Below the pieces are notes generated by a model. That model saw nothing but the letters and a program-made list of their open reading frames with translations. It was not told the origin of the DNA and did not search any database. From positions 21,777 through 85,776 of the IMG/VR virus record IMGVR_UViG_3300046794_000505: a DNA stretch of 64,000 bases. One strand, 5' to 3'. The stretch's first letter is position 1. Every line of letters starts with the position of its first letter. This DNA comes from a virus. Both the position numbers and the translations under genes were made by a program. This document shows, piece after piece, positions 1-8,056 of the stretch.

Positions 1-168
1 AAGTGCCAAGACGGATCTTGGGTGGCGACTGCCTACATAGAGACGCCTGACAAGATTCTTGTCATCGCCGTATCACATGGCAAGAAGATGAATTCGACCT
101 TGAATGACGTTATGTCCAAGGCTATTCAGCGGGTCGAGGCTGGCGAAGTCAATGAGGTGAAACCATGA
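1..168 (+). CDS. Partial hypothetical protein (5' end outside window)
   Basis: The first reading frame is open from base 1 to a TGA at 166-168 and encodes the last 55 residues of a protein ending in NEVKP. I do not recognise it. It has a hydrophobic core (DKILVIAVSHGK) followed by a helical, charged tail. The stop overlaps the start of the next gene in an ATGA arrangement, the pattern used throughout this operon, which supports the frame. Confidence 0.65.
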   Translation, partial: KCQDGSWVATAYIETPDKILVIAVSHGKKMNSTLNDVMSKAIQRVEAGEVNEVKP

Positions 169-371
169 CCCGCATCAGCGCTGGCGAGCTCCGCGCGATA
201 GGGCTGCCAATCCCCGATGACGTGCCGGACTGCGCGTGGATTCCACGATCAGCAATGCTCATTGAGGTCACCGAGGTGACTGCTGAAAACGGAATCCTCA
301 CCACTCATCTAGTCACCAGGTTCAGCGAGCCGTTTAAGTGGGTGAGCGTTACGGGTGAGGTGAAGGAATGA
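165..371 (+). CDS. Hypothetical small phage protein
   Basis: A 68-residue protein with no recognised domain. It begins at an ATG overlapping the previous stop (ATGA) and ends overlapping the next start. The N-terminus (SAGELRAIGLPIPDDVPDCA) resembles short phage accessory proteins in which a polar helix precedes a small beta-rich region. Its place in a tightly coupled + strand chain suggests early or accessory expression; the function is unknown. Confidence 0.7.
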   Translation: MTRISAGELRAIGLPIPDDVPDCAWIPRSAMLIEVTEVTAENGILTTHLVTRFSEPFKWVSVTGEVKE

Positions 372-742
372 AAATGGTCGAAGTCAAAACTGCCGACCTG
401 ATCGGCAAGCAACTGGATTATGCCGTGGCAGTAGTCGAGGGACATCCGCTGTGTGAGGAGTGCATGTACGGCTCCGACGTGTTGATTATTGGGACCGGGT
501 ACGGCGACTTGGAGGGATTCTCGCCATCCACTCGCTGGATCCAGTGCGGCCCACTGATCGACAAGTATGACGTATGGTTTAACAGCAGGGACCACCACGA
601 GCGAATTGCCGCATGGGCAAACACCAATACGCCCAGCGTAAAAATTCTGGGATGCGGTAAAAGCCGACTCACAGCAGCATGCAGAGCCATCGTTCAGGCA
701 AAGCTCGGCCCCATGGTCAGCGTTCCCGAGGAGGTCGAATGA
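368..742 (+). CDS. DUF2591 family (NinX-like) phage protein
   Basis: 124 residues. The N-terminus has the family hallmark (VEVKTADLIGKQLDYAVA, with a GKxLDYAVA core), followed by a central DLEGFSPSTRW segment and a C-terminal AACRAIVQAKLG helix. These match the DUF2591 proteins (phage lambda NinX relatives), small accessory proteins of unknown biochemical role. A second, diverged copy lies at 8057-8464 with the same order (LDWAVA, DLRRFSPSSDW, AASRCIVLAKM), so this genome holds two paralogues on opposite strands. Overlapping ATGA junctions on both sides place it in the + operon. Confidence 0.8.
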   Translation: MKMVEVKTADLIGKQLDYAVAVVEGHPLCEECMYGSDVLIIGTGYGDLEGFSPSTRWIQCGPLIDKYDVWFNSRDHHERIAAWANTNTPSVKILGCGKSRLTAACRAIVQAKLGPMVSVPEEVE

Positions 743-1014
743 CGCCCGAAGATATCGCCTACCTTCAGGCCGAACTGTCGATGGCGCAGAAAGAGGGGCT
801 GCCGGCCACCCTGGTCCGGATCCCTGAGCTGCAATCGCTGCTTGATCGCTTGGCGCGGGCGATCGCCGCCGCACCGCCAGGCGTGAACATCTTCGGCTTC
901 GTCCGCCCGGGCGAGGCCAAGGATTTCCGCTCCGGCGCGCTGCCCTCCCTGCGCGTGCGCCGCAGCATCACCGAGTGGCACACCGAACCGCTGTTTATTG
1001 GAGTAAAGGCATGA
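739..1014 (+). CDS. Hypothetical phage protein
   Basis: 91 residues, starting at an ATG that overlaps the preceding TGA (739-742). An upstream in-frame start at 679 would overlap the DUF2591 gene by more than 60 bases and is less likely. The protein has a helical N-terminal half (EDIAYLQAELSMAQKEGLP), a second helix rich in Leu and Ala, and a polar basic C-terminus. No family recognised. Confidence 0.65.
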   Translation: MTPEDIAYLQAELSMAQKEGLPATLVRIPELQSLLDRLARAIAAAPPGVNIFGFVRPGEAKDFRSGALPSLRVRRSITEWHTEPLFIGVKA

Positions 1015-1331
1015 AACACCAATTCAAGCCGGGGGATCCGGCGCTGATCCGACCTAATAAAAAAGTACCGCATCTGGTTGGTAAATCTGTTGAGTTGGTA
1101 TTGGCTGTCGGCCCTGGTGAATCGGCTACGTATGCCGGATCGCTTTGGCATAACACAGTTGGAATCGAACCATCATGGATAGTCACCGGTGAAGGTCTTG
1201 ACTGCGACCATTCACACGAAGGTATTCGCCGTCGACCTGACGGCTTATCATTTTTCAGGGAAAGTCTGCTGATGCCCTTGCGCGGTGACTTTGCGCCAGA
1301 GGACCAGCGTATTGAGGAACTGACAGCATGA
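1011..1331 (+). CDS. Hypothetical protein, tandem paralogue 1
   Basis: 106 residues beginning MKHQFKPGDPALI. It is related to the next gene, which begins MNHQFKSGDMAMI. Both carry a central valine-rich strand ending in a V..GEGL / VGDGL motif and finish with APEDQRIEELTA or APEKNRAKELTS. The opening FKPGDPALIRPN looks like a small SH3-like barrel (KOW-type opening), though this is inference. Start chosen at the ATGA overlap with the previous gene. Confidence 0.7.
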   Translation: MKHQFKPGDPALIRPNKKVPHLVGKSVELVLAVGPGESATYAGSLWHNTVGIEPSWIVTGEGLDCDHSHEGIRRRPDGLSFFRESLLMPLRGDFAPEDQRIEELTA

Positions 1332-1636
1332 ACCATCAATTCAAGTCAGGCGACATGGCGATGATCATCGGCGCCAACTCGCTCACGCAGAACATCGGCA
1401 AGCAGTGCGAGTTGCGCGAGTACGTGACCAAGGGCGATCGCTACATTGCACCGAATGGCGTGGTCTACCAGCATGAGGATGTTCCGTGCTGGACGCTGGT
1501 AGGTGATGGCCTGGTGGCGGTCGTCGAGGATGAGGTCATTGACCTTGGCTTTGGCATTCACGAGCCGCGCCACCTGATGCCGTTGCCACCTGATCGCGCG
1601 CCCGAGAAGAATCGCGCCAAGGAGCTGACATCATGA
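1328..1636 (+). CDS. Hypothetical protein, tandem paralogue 2
   Basis: 102 residues, clearly homologous to the preceding protein at both ends, so the pair probably arose by tandem duplication followed by strong divergence. The start overlaps the previous stop. FKSGDMAMIIGANSLTQNIGKQCELREYV is consistent with a small beta-barrel start; function unknown. Confidence 0.7.
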   Translation: MNHQFKSGDMAMIIGANSLTQNIGKQCELREYVTKGDRYIAPNGVVYQHEDVPCWTLVGDGLVAVVEDEVIDLGFGIHEPRHLMPLPPDRAPEKNRAKELTS

Positions 1637-1944
1637 AATTCGAAGAGGCTGAAAACCATGCTAGCTCAATGATCCGCACGCTCGGCGCTGGCTGGGTGAT
1701 GGACCTGAAGGATGCGCTCGGCTGGCGGTGCCAGGTGAAGAACGGACCGTGCACCGTGACGTTCAACGAGAACTCCCGCGACTACCAGGCCTTCATCCAG
1801 GTAGGCCCGACGTTCAACGCCTACAGCACTGGCCCGGTGACCGCGCTGGATGTTGCCGTGGGGAAACTGGACATCTACCTCAATCGAATCACGGCAGAGC
1901 GCGAGGCGATCGCCAAGATTGTCGCGGGCAAGGAGAAGAGCTGA
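1633..1944 (+). CDS. Hypothetical phage protein
   Basis: 103 residues with no recognised family. An N-terminal helix (EEAENHASSMIRTLG) is followed by a likely beta-rich middle (WRCQVKNGPCTVTFNEN) and a C-terminal helix with alternating charges. ATGA overlap upstream and TGATG overlap downstream fix both ends. Confidence 0.7.
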   Translation: MKFEEAENHASSMIRTLGAGWVMDLKDALGWRCQVKNGPCTVTFNENSRDYQAFIQVGPTFNAYSTGPVTALDVAVGKLDIYLNRITAEREAIAKIVAGKEKS

Positions 1945-2420
1945 TGTCGGCCTGCCAGATCGATGGAAAGCAGTGCACGGCGTGCTGTCGGACGATCACG
2001 CTGCCGCATTCACGTCGCAAGCTGATGGGTATGGTTGGCAAAAAACCACACCTGCGCATTCACGGTGGCGATATCGGTTTTGTCTTGGCCAACTGGAAAC
2101 CGATCAAGCGGCGCATTGCCAAGAAGAAGAACCCGCACCAGGTGCTCAACTACGACCGGAGCAAAACCGGCCAGAAGTGGCGTTCGAACTACTGGCAGTG
2201 CACCAAGGTGACCGACGCTGGCTGTTCGGTCTATGACAGCCGGCCACGCGTATGCAGCGACTTTCCCCTGTACGGTCACAACTATGACGACCTGGCGAAG
2301 ATCTTTGCCGAGCGCAAGGTCGTACCCGAATACCACCCACTGTGCACGGAGTACCCGCGCATCCCTGTCACCGATATCACCCCACCCGCCGGGCCCAGCC
2401 TGGCAAAGGAGATTCAATGA
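1944..2420 (+). CDS. YkgJ-family cysteine cluster protein
   Basis: 158 residues. The N-terminal CQIDGKQCTACC and the later CTKVTDAGCSVYDSRPRVCSDFP match the CxxxCC metal-chelating family (YkgJ-like), in which conserved Cys residues are thought to bind iron or zinc. A further Cys (YHPLCTEYP) lies near the C-terminus. A basic stretch (KPIKRRIAKKKNPHQ) sits between the clusters. In phages these occur among accessory genes with no settled role. The start ATG overlaps the upstream TGA. Confidence 0.75.
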   Translation: MSACQIDGKQCTACCRTITLPHSRRKLMGMVGKKPHLRIHGGDIGFVLANWKPIKRRIAKKKNPHQVLNYDRSKTGQKWRSNYWQCTKVTDAGCSVYDSRPRVCSDFPLYGHNYDDLAKIFAERKVVPEYHPLCTEYPRIPVTDITPPAGPSLAKEIQ

Positions 2421-2788
2421 GCGACGATCCGAAAGACCCTCAGAGCATCGATCCATCCGAAGTCGGCGACCTGTCGAGCGTGATTGGCAACCTGATGGAC
2501 CCGATCTCTGTCCCTGAGATGGGCATTCCCGTCGACGGGACGCAGAAGAAGACCTACCCCGACAGCACCAACGTGTTCTGTGTGGAATACACGTTCCCGA
2601 CGCGCGAGCTGCTGGTCGAGTTCGCCAATGGCGGTGTCTACCGCTACAGCGATGTGCCGGTGGAGATCTGGCGCGGTTTCCAGCGGGCCGACAGTGCTGG
2701 GAAGTTCCTGGCTGCTGAAGTCCGCGGCAAGTTCAAGTCAGCAAAGGTAGAGCTCGCGCCATCCACCACCGACTTCCCCGAGCTCTAA
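2417..2788 (+). CDS. KTSC domain protein
   Basis: 123 residues. The C-terminal two thirds fit the KTSC domain, a short phage and bacterial domain: a beta strand with VEYTFPTRELLVEFANGGVYRYSDVP, then WRGFQRADSAGKFLAAEVRGKFKSAKV. The domain name reflects a conserved (K)TSC-like stretch, which is altered here. The first 50 residues are acidic and probably disordered. Start placed at 2417, where ATG overlaps the previous stop. Last gene of the coupled chain. Confidence 0.75.
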   Translation: MSDDPKDPQSIDPSEVGDLSSVIGNLMDPISVPEMGIPVDGTQKKTYPDSTNVFCVEYTFPTRELLVEFANGGVYRYSDVPVEIWRGFQRADSAGKFLAAEVRGKFKSAKVELAPSTTDFPEL

Positions 2789-2794
2789 CCCCAC

Positions 2795-2802
2795 GTCGTG
2801 AC
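2795..2802 (+). promoter_or_regulatory. GTCGTGAC boundary motif (plus copy)
   Basis: The octamer GTCGTGAC followed three bases later by A lies 38 bases before the start codon of the next gene. The same octamer occurs in the opposite orientation in front of several late genes (38692, 42754, 54074, 60231). It could be a late promoter element, an operator or a module-boundary recombination sequence. Confidence 0.4.
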
Positions 2803-2839
2803 CCCATGGTGACCCTAAATCACCCATAGAGTCGCCACC

Positions 2840-3157
2840 ATGAACGAAACATTCACCACCAGCCCAACCAGCGGGCGACTCAATTACTCGGGGTCGTTCG
2901 CGGTTGGCACTTCGGTTGCAGTCATCATTCCGAAATCAGCCGGTCGGCAGATTGGCATTTCCCTGCTGCCAACGGGCACCGCGCGCGTCGAATACACCCT
3001 CTCTCCTGAGTCCTTCATCGCCGCCGGCACGGCCACCTGGCAACCATGGGCAAAGGGCGATGTAGCTTCTTATGCCGATGACGTCATGCTGATCCCCGCG
3101 ACCGCCGTCCGGTGCGTGGTGACCTCTGCCGCAGCCACGCTGCAGATGGTGCTCTGA
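2840..3157 (+). CDS. Putative virion or tail-associated protein
   Basis: 105 residues rich in Thr, Ser, Ala and Val, with alternating strands (GSFAVGTSVAVIIPKSAGRQ and CVVTSAAATLQMVL), consistent with a small all-beta virion protein. It ends overlapping the next, fibre-like gene. It lies between an accessory operon and the terminase, far from the main tail genes. I infer a structural or adhesion role from composition and neighbour only. Confidence 0.55.
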   Translation: MNETFTTSPTSGRLNYSGSFAVGTSVAVIIPKSAGRQIGISLLPTGTARVEYTLSPESFIAAGTATWQPWAKGDVASYADDVMLIPATAVRCVVTSAAATLQMVL

Positions 3158-3738
3158 TGAGTATCTGGGGCAGCGATCAGGGCGGGGCAGTTCCGGCCAA
3201 CACGGACGCACTCAGCGAGGGGGCGACCAACAAATACTTCACCGCAGCACGAGCGATTGCGGCCGCCTTGACCGGGTTGAACCTGGTGACGTCCGGGGCT
3301 ATCACGGCAGCGGACACGATCCTGTCCGCGCTTGGCAAGGTTCAGGTGCAGATCACCGGGCTGCTGAACACCAAGGCAAATCTGGCGAGCCCGACCTTCA
3401 CTGGCACCGTATCGGGCATCACCGCGTCGATGATCGGCCTGACCGACACCAATTACGGCTACTCGGCGCCGACGACAGGCCAGACCATCCAGCTCGCGAA
3501 CGGGATCAACGACTACACCGTGAATCCGGCCGGCACTATCGCGGCGCTCACGGTGAACCTGCCGACGACGCCGGTGGACGGGCAAACCATCACCTTGTCA
3601 TCCACTCAAGTCGTCACGGTGTTCACGCTCACCGCACCATCCGGCACCCTGTTCAATGCGCCGGCCGCCATGGCAACCGGCCAAACGATCGAGTACAAGT
3701 ACCTCGCCACCCAGGGCTTCTGGATCCGCAAGCGGTAA
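3157..3738 (+). CDS. Tail fibre-like protein
   Basis: 193 residues. Two segments are typical of phage fibres: TNKYFTAARA near residue 25 and NLASPTFTGTVSGI near residue 80. The second half is a Thr/Val-rich beta region ending FWIRKR, likely a trimeric adhesin tip or fibre connector. Start at 3157, where ATG overlaps the upstream TGA. The stop abuts the convergent terminase gene with no intergenic space, so transcripts from the two strands would collide here. A second, larger fibre gene lies at 36651-38177. Confidence 0.65.
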   Translation: MSIWGSDQGGAVPANTDALSEGATNKYFTAARAIAAALTGLNLVTSGAITAADTILSALGKVQVQITGLLNTKANLASPTFTGTVSGITASMIGLTDTNYGYSAPTTGQTIQLANGINDYTVNPAGTIAALTVNLPTTPVDGQTITLSSTQVVTVFTLTAPSGTLFNAPAAMATGQTIEYKYLATQGFWIRKR

Positions 3739-5796
3739 CTACACCTCTCCGTCGTCGTACTCCCGCACCGCGAACATGTCGCACCCTGGATCCTTCTTCT
3801 GAACGATGAAGTTTCTCAGGGTGCAGCGGCCTGTGTCTGGATCGAACGCCGAACACCGTCCACACACACCCTGCGGTAGCGGATCGACCATCGCCACCAC
3901 ATGCGCTGGCAAGCCTGGCATTGCTTCCACGATTGCCTCCTGACCTGGGGTCTGGGTTTTCTCTTGGGGTAGGATGAACGTTGAGGTTCCGTGCGCACGC
4001 GACCAAGCCACATCGCACAGCTGGTTGGCATAGCTGAAGTGGGGGTCAATGCCGACCTTCTGCACCTTGCGCTTGTACTGGTTGGTCTCTTCGTCCTTTT
4101 CGGCGACCAGCGCCGTCTTGGTGAAGTGATGGAACGCGCGACGCGCAGGTGACGCCGTGATGATGCCTTCCTTGTCGCGGATGTCGTCCTGCACGATCTG
4201 GTCAGGATCCGGCCATAGGCAGGTTGGCGGATCCGAGGTGAATCGCGCCAGGGAGATCTGCATGGTGCGGAACTGATCGGCCTTCACCGTCCAGCGGCTG
4301 CGCATTTCGTCATCGGTGCGACGATCAGAGGCGTCCACCTTGCCGCGGTCGTGCCATTCGATCAACTCGCCATTTGTCAGAGCTCCGAAGCCGTCACAGA
4401 TGAACACGCGGCCAGGGTGACGCTTGGCGAAGGCGTGGGCCTCGTTGAAGTTCGGGTTGCCCTCCACCACGCAGCAGGCGACCCCATAATGGTTCATCAG
4501 CTCCGAGCAGCGACCGAACGGATCCTCACTGTAGATTTCCTCGATATGGACCACCGCCTGGCTGCCATCCTCCAGGCGCTTCTTGATGATCATGGCGTTG
4601 AACTGACCCATCTGGTCAATCCCGGCGAATGTGCCCTTCCCTCCCTTCTCCCACTTCAGCCCACGCTCAACCCCGTAGCGAACGCAGCGGTTCATATGCT
4701 CGAGCGTCACCGGGATCTGATCCGGGTTCAGGTACGGCTTCCCCAGCACCCGGTTGTAGAAGTTCTTCTTGTCGGTCGAGATCTGCCACTTGTACATGAT
4801 CTCGCCCGGAGTGATCGTCGGCGAGAGCATCTGCGGGAAGTGGGCCGACAGGATCAGGGCCTTGCTCGGATCGCCGGCGATCCACTCACCGTCTTGCGGA
4901 TCATCGATCCAGTGACCGGATTCGCAGACGTAACGGTACAGGCCGGGGATGCCTGTCAGGGAATCCACTGCATAAGGATCCCACTGGATGCACGCCGGGA
5001 AATAGTCGTCGAGCGGTTTCATGGCATCGCAGGTCGGACATCGCGTATGGAACGCGTGCCGGCTGCCCAGCAGGTACATCGCGTGGATGTCCGATTCTGG
5101 CCAGTTGGCTGTCGAGCCCATCAGCACATAACGGTACTGTGAGGCCGACACCCGCTCCATGGTTTTCTCGATCTGGGCCGAGGTCATCTCCTGGACCTCG
5201 TCGAAGTTCAAAAAGTCCATCGGGACGGATTCTGTTGTGGCGCGGCCGGACGTCCAGGCGAACAGGTACAGCGCATCGCCGATCTGACGGACCGAGACGT
5301 TGCCCTCGCCGCTCTTGCGCCCGTTGCCGTCCATGGCCTCCATGGTCATGCGTTTGTGCGCCTCGGGCACAGTGCGCACGATCGGCATGAAACGGACGCT
5401 GGATTTGATCTGCGCCAAGCGCTGGTCGGGCAGGAACATCCCAATGGTGCACGGCTGGAATTTCAGACCGAGGTAGATCGAGGCGAGGATTTCCATGATG
5501 GTGAACCCCACCTGGGCACACTTCATCAGTACCAGCTGGCGCCGGTAGCACTCTTTCATGGTCGAGGGGATTTGATCATATAGCCAGGCCATCGCTGGGC
5601 GGTCATGGAGCGTGAACGGTTTCCCGTCGACCTTCAGGCCTTTGCGCCCAAGATCCTCGCACCACTCACGGAACGTGACATCGTCCTCGACAGCCTTGTC
5701 CTCAAGCTTGAACCCAGTCTTCTGCTCGAGCCGGGCCAGCATGTCGGTGAGCCCACCGCGATAATCGATTTTCCCCGTTCCGCTGCCGTATGCCAC
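3739..5796 (-). CDS. Terminase large subunit, GpA family
   Basis: 685 residues. This is the packaging motor ATPase and nuclease that translocates DNA into proheads and cuts genome ends. Visible signals: a lambda gpA-style deviant P-loop (KCAQVGFT, residues 92-99, with Lys at the front rather than before the Thr), Walker B FLNFDE (195-200), coupling motif VLMGSTA, and a nuclease domain starting at FAGIDQMGQFN with later VVEGNPN and CDGFG. The C-terminus has four Cys (CGRCSAFDPDTGRCTL...PGCDMF), a likely zinc site. The start is GTG at 5796, after a GGAAGG-like site. It is unusual that it lies more than 50 kb from the capsid genes and converges with a fibre gene. Confidence 0.93.
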   Translation of the reverse strand: MAYGSGTGKIDYRGGLTDMLARLEQKTGFKLEDKAVEDDVTFREWCEDLGRKGLKVDGKPFTLHDRPAMAWLYDQIPSTMKECYRRQLVLMKCAQVGFTIMEILASIYLGLKFQPCTIGMFLPDQRLAQIKSSVRFMPIVRTVPEAHKRMTMEAMDGNGRKSGEGNVSVRQIGDALYLFAWTSGRATTESVPMDFLNFDEVQEMTSAQIEKTMERVSASQYRYVLMGSTANWPESDIHAMYLLGSRHAFHTRCPTCDAMKPLDDYFPACIQWDPYAVDSLTGIPGLYRYVCESGHWIDDPQDGEWIAGDPSKALILSAHFPQMLSPTITPGEIMYKWQISTDKKNFYNRVLGKPYLNPDQIPVTLEHMNRCVRYGVERGLKWEKGGKGTFAGIDQMGQFNAMIIKKRLEDGSQAVVHIEEIYSEDPFGRCSELMNHYGVACCVVEGNPNFNEAHAFAKRHPGRVFICDGFGALTNGELIEWHDRGKVDASDRRTDDEMRSRWTVKADQFRTMQISLARFTSDPPTCLWPDPDQIVQDDIRDKEGIITASPARRAFHHFTKTALVAEKDEETNQYKRKVQKVGIDPHFSYANQLCDVAWSRAHGTSTFILPQEKTQTPGQEAIVEAMPGLPAHVVAMVDPLPQGVCGRCSAFDPDTGRCTLRNFIVQKKDPGCDMFAVREYDDGEV

Positions 5797-5830
5797 TAGA
5801 TCCGCCTTCCGTGAAGTTTCGCCGATTGTA

Positions 5831-6043
5831 TCAGTGAACCACCTCAGCCACGAACCAGTCGATGCGGATGTTTTCAGGTTTCAGAGGGCGGCCGCAGGAT
5901 GAGCAGACATCGCACTGCGAATACTGCCCGTGGATGTCGTAGGCCTTGTCGAAGTAGATGTGCTTTTCGAGGCTGAGGTCATCACCGTAATGAAACGCCA
6001 CCCGGCCGCATCCGGCCATGTCCAGCAGTGAATAGAGGGCCAT
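5831..6043 (-). CDS. Small CxxC protein
   Basis: 70 residues with two Cys pairs, CDVCSSCGRP, in the C-terminal half, suggesting a small zinc knuckle. The first half is mixed alpha/beta (YSLLDMAGCGRVAFHYGDD). It sits just upstream of the terminase in the same direction; function unknown. Confidence 0.6.
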   Translation of the reverse strand: MALYSLLDMAGCGRVAFHYGDDLSLEKHIYFDKAYDIHGQYSQCDVCSSCGRPLKPENIRIDWFVAEVVH

Positions 6044-6059
6044 GGCCGTTCTCCGGTGA

Positions 6060-6077
6060 TGCGCCTGATTTGGCGCA
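6060..6077 (-). other. Hairpin in leader of the CxxC gene
   Basis: Perfect 6-bp inverted repeat TGCGCC / GGCGCA with a 6-base loop, between the Gp49-family gene and the CxxC gene, just before the GGAG ribosome site. No T run, so it is probably not a terminator; it may stabilise or process the message. Confidence 0.35.
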
Positions 6078-6082
6078 GGTGT

Positions 6083-6397
6083 TTATTCGCCGTTGTGCAG
6101 GCGACTTTTCAGCTCGTAGCCCATCAGCGGCCATAACTCTTGGGTAGCATTTTCGATGGCAATCTTCTCGCCAATCTCGGCATTGTCGTTCGCCGAGGAC
6201 GCGCTGGCGGATGGTCGTCCGGTGACAGCAAAGCCGTTCTGCGTAGTCAGCACTGCCCAGCGCAATACCTGCCCAGACGGGGACACGTGCTTGACGATTT
6301 CGATGTGAGCAATGTTCGCCTTCAGAGTTTCCAGGGTGATACGTGGCGCCGTAAGACCCTTGGCTTGGATTTCGTTTTCGATTTCTTTGTCGCTCAT
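6083..6397 (-). CDS. Gp49 family phage protein
   Basis: 104 residues. The opening SDKEIENEIQAKGLTAPRIT, the middle LRWAVLTTQNGFAVTGRP and the end ELWPLMGYELKSRLHNGE match the Gp49-like phage family (Phage_Gp49_66), widespread in tailed phages and of unknown function. Length agrees with the family. Monocistronic-looking spacing, with 40-base gaps on both sides. Confidence 0.8.
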   Translation of the reverse strand: MSDKEIENEIQAKGLTAPRITLETLKANIAHIEIVKHVSPSGQVLRWAVLTTQNGFAVTGRPSASASSANDNAEIGEKIAIENATQELWPLMGYELKSRLHNGE

Positions 6398-6437
6398 GAG
6401 AACATTCTCGAATAGGTCGCCATCCGTGGCGATGGGG

Positions 6438-7187
6438 TCAAGGGTATTGAGGTGTTGGCACTTCTGCGGGGACTTCGGGTGCGACGGCTTCGGTTACCGG
6501 CGGTGCTGGTTGATCAGTTGGCGCAACGGTATCGACAGGCGCCGGTGCTGGCACTTCCGGTTCCGGTGCCGGACTCACATCAGCCGGCAACGACAGGGCT
6601 TCAACAACTGTCCATGGAGCAGCCATTTCTGGAACCAGGACTGGCGCCGGCTCAGTTGGCGATACAGCTTCCGCCAGAACCGGTGCAGGGGCCGGCTCAT
6701 CAGTAGGCGATGTACCGTCGAGAGCCGCTGGTACAGTTTCGGCTACGGTCGGTACACCGATAACCGCCGAAGCAACCGGTTCTGGAACAGCCTCCGGAAC
6801 CTCGACGGCAGCCGCAGGAACTTGAACGCCACCGACCGGGGCATCAGCAGGATTCTGGGCGGCTGTCGGAATAGGCGAATGCGGCACCCAGTTTTCGGCG
6901 AAGGCCGTGCGCACATGGTCGATTACTTCTGCCGCCAACAAATTGCCCATGCCGCTGTACGCCAGGAAGTGCTGAAAATCTTCTTCCATGGTATGGAACA
7001 GCGTGGCCGGCGCAGGGTCTGCAGCCTTGACTGGATCCGCCAGCAATCCGGTAGCTACTTCGGTCAGGCGGCAGATCAAGCCTTCGATCGATTTATGGGC
7101 GGCGGATGCCCACGCGATGCCCTCAAGCGAACTGGCAAGATTTGAAAGTGCATGAACCGTCTGCATTGCTTTGTCATGTTGTGACAT
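6438..7187 (-). CDS. Hypothetical protein with long Pro/Ala/Glu tail
   Basis: 249 residues starting at MSQHDKAMQ, preceded by GAGGAAATACCAG; a start 15 bases earlier is less well spaced. Residues 1-100 form a helical domain (SLEGIAWASAAHKSIEGLICRLTEVATGLL; DHVRTAFAENW). The remaining 150 residues are a low-complexity stretch of PAP, VP and EAV units, probably extended and disordered. The helical head may bind a partner and the tail act as a spacer; that is inference. Confidence 0.65.
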   Translation of the reverse strand: MSQHDKAMQTVHALSNLASSLEGIAWASAAHKSIEGLICRLTEVATGLLADPVKAADPAPATLFHTMEEDFQHFLAYSGMGNLLAAEVIDHVRTAFAENWVPHSPIPTAAQNPADAPVGGVQVPAAAVEVPEAVPEPVASAVIGVPTVAETVPAALDGTSPTDEPAPAPVLAEAVSPTEPAPVLVPEMAAPWTVVEALSLPADVSPAPEPEVPAPAPVDTVAPTDQPAPPVTEAVAPEVPAEVPTPQYP

Positions 7188-7232
7188 CTGGTATTTCCTC
7201 AAATGAGTTACGCCGTCCTTGGCGCGGAATGG

Positions 7233-7526
7233 TCAGATCTGGAGGCGATGCAGGGCATTCGAAAGGCGCCCAATGTTATGGCCGTTTCTATCCAGCAGTT
7301 CGCTGAGGGAGATAGCCAATGGTGACGATGGACCACAAGCTTTCAATCCTGCCGCTTCCCCGGCTGCTGGAGACTCGGGAGCAAGAACAGTTGCCAGTCG
7401 GTCGAGAATAGCTTGCACCCGATCGCTCAAATCATCTGCCTGGCGCTCAAGACGAGCCAAATAGTCTGGGACTTCCGCAGCCTTCTGATCAGCATCATGT
7501 GATGCGGCCTTCAAATTTCCACTCAT
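7233..7526 (-). CDS. Hypothetical coiled-coil protein
   Basis: 97 residues, strongly helical (DYLARLERQADDLSDRVQAILDRLATVL), with heptad-like spacing of Leu and Val, then a Pro/Ala/Gly linker and a second helix ending in LHRLQI. No family recognised. Start ATG at 7526. Confidence 0.6.
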   Translation of the reverse strand: MSGNLKAASHDADQKAAEVPDYLARLERQADDLSDRVQAILDRLATVLAPESPAAGEAAGLKACGPSSPLAISLSELLDRNGHNIGRLSNALHRLQI

Positions 7527-7574
7527 CAGTATTACCCCTGTTATATGCGCGAGAGTGCGCGGTGCTGCGTGTAT

Positions 7575-7949
7575 TTACCAGAGATCTTCGGAGAAGAGCT
7601 CGCGTGGATGCGATGGCTGGATATCACGCTCCACAGCAAGTTCTCGCGCTTCGGCCCGATTCAGGAACCGGCCATTCTTGGTCAGGAAACCATGTACCGC
7701 ACCCGCCTTGAACCCGGATTCATTGGACTCCCATTTCGCAGAAATCACGTTATGGTGTCGACATGGCTTTGCGCACCAATGGATGATTCCACCTTCGAGG
7801 ATGGCGGCCGCCATGATCTCGTCAGCGCCCTCGTTTCGTTTCGCGTTTCGTCTCTCGACCCCGTCCCAGTGCTTCATGGTCTGAAGGACTGGACCTTGGG
7901 TATAAGCAGGTGTCGGAGCGTTGGCAAGTGCAGCATTCAAAGCGGTCAT
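7575..7949 (-). CDS. Hypothetical phage protein
   Basis: 124 residues from MTALNAALANAP, which has a good ribosome site (AAGGAACACGCC). An in-frame ATG at 8060 overlaps the stop of the upstream DUF2591 gene, but it would add an arginine-rich stretch unlike the rest, so I prefer 7949. Contains WCAKPCRHHNVIS (possible metal site) and a C-terminal GFLTKNGRFLNRAEARELA segment, a motif common in small phage proteins. Confidence 0.65.
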   Translation of the reverse strand: MTALNAALANAPTPAYTQGPVLQTMKHWDGVERRNAKRNEGADEIMAAAILEGGIIHWCAKPCRHHNVISAKWESNESGFKAGAVHGFLTKNGRFLNRAEARELAVERDIQPSHPRELFSEDLW

Positions 7950-7960
7950 GGCGTGTTCCT

Positions 7961-8017
7961 TCAGCGACCGAAACGGTGGACGTAGACGTAAGCGAACCAG
8001 GCAGATGCGAGCAGCAT
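7961..8017 (-). CDS. Possible 18-residue membrane peptide
   Basis: An 18-codon frame with a hydrophobic, aromatic core (LLASAWFAYVYVH) and a basic end (RFGR), preceded by GAGGTCGTCAAT. It fills the gap between the DUF2591 gene and the next gene. Such micro-membrane proteins are common in phages, but evidence is limited to composition and the ribosome site. Confidence 0.25.
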   Translation of the reverse strand: MLLASAWFAYVYVHRFGR

Positions 8018-8056
8018 ATTGACGACCTCGAAGGGTGTTGCGCCAGTGAGGTCTGA

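Noticed and set aside
4351-5142. Plus-strand frame inside the terminase gene
   Set aside because: Antisense to a strongly supported terminase; no domain and no ribosome site.
3739-5796. Loss of the usual P-loop lysine in the terminase as a sign of inactivation
   Set aside because: The lambda gpA-type P-loop places Lys at the front (KSARVGYS); KCAQVGFT fits that family, so the motor is likely intact.
6312-7145. Plus-strand frame rich in Arg, Trp and Ser over the Pro/Ala-rich gene
   Set aside because: Antisense shadow of the low-complexity GCT/CCG repeats of the minus-strand gene, without a ribosome site.
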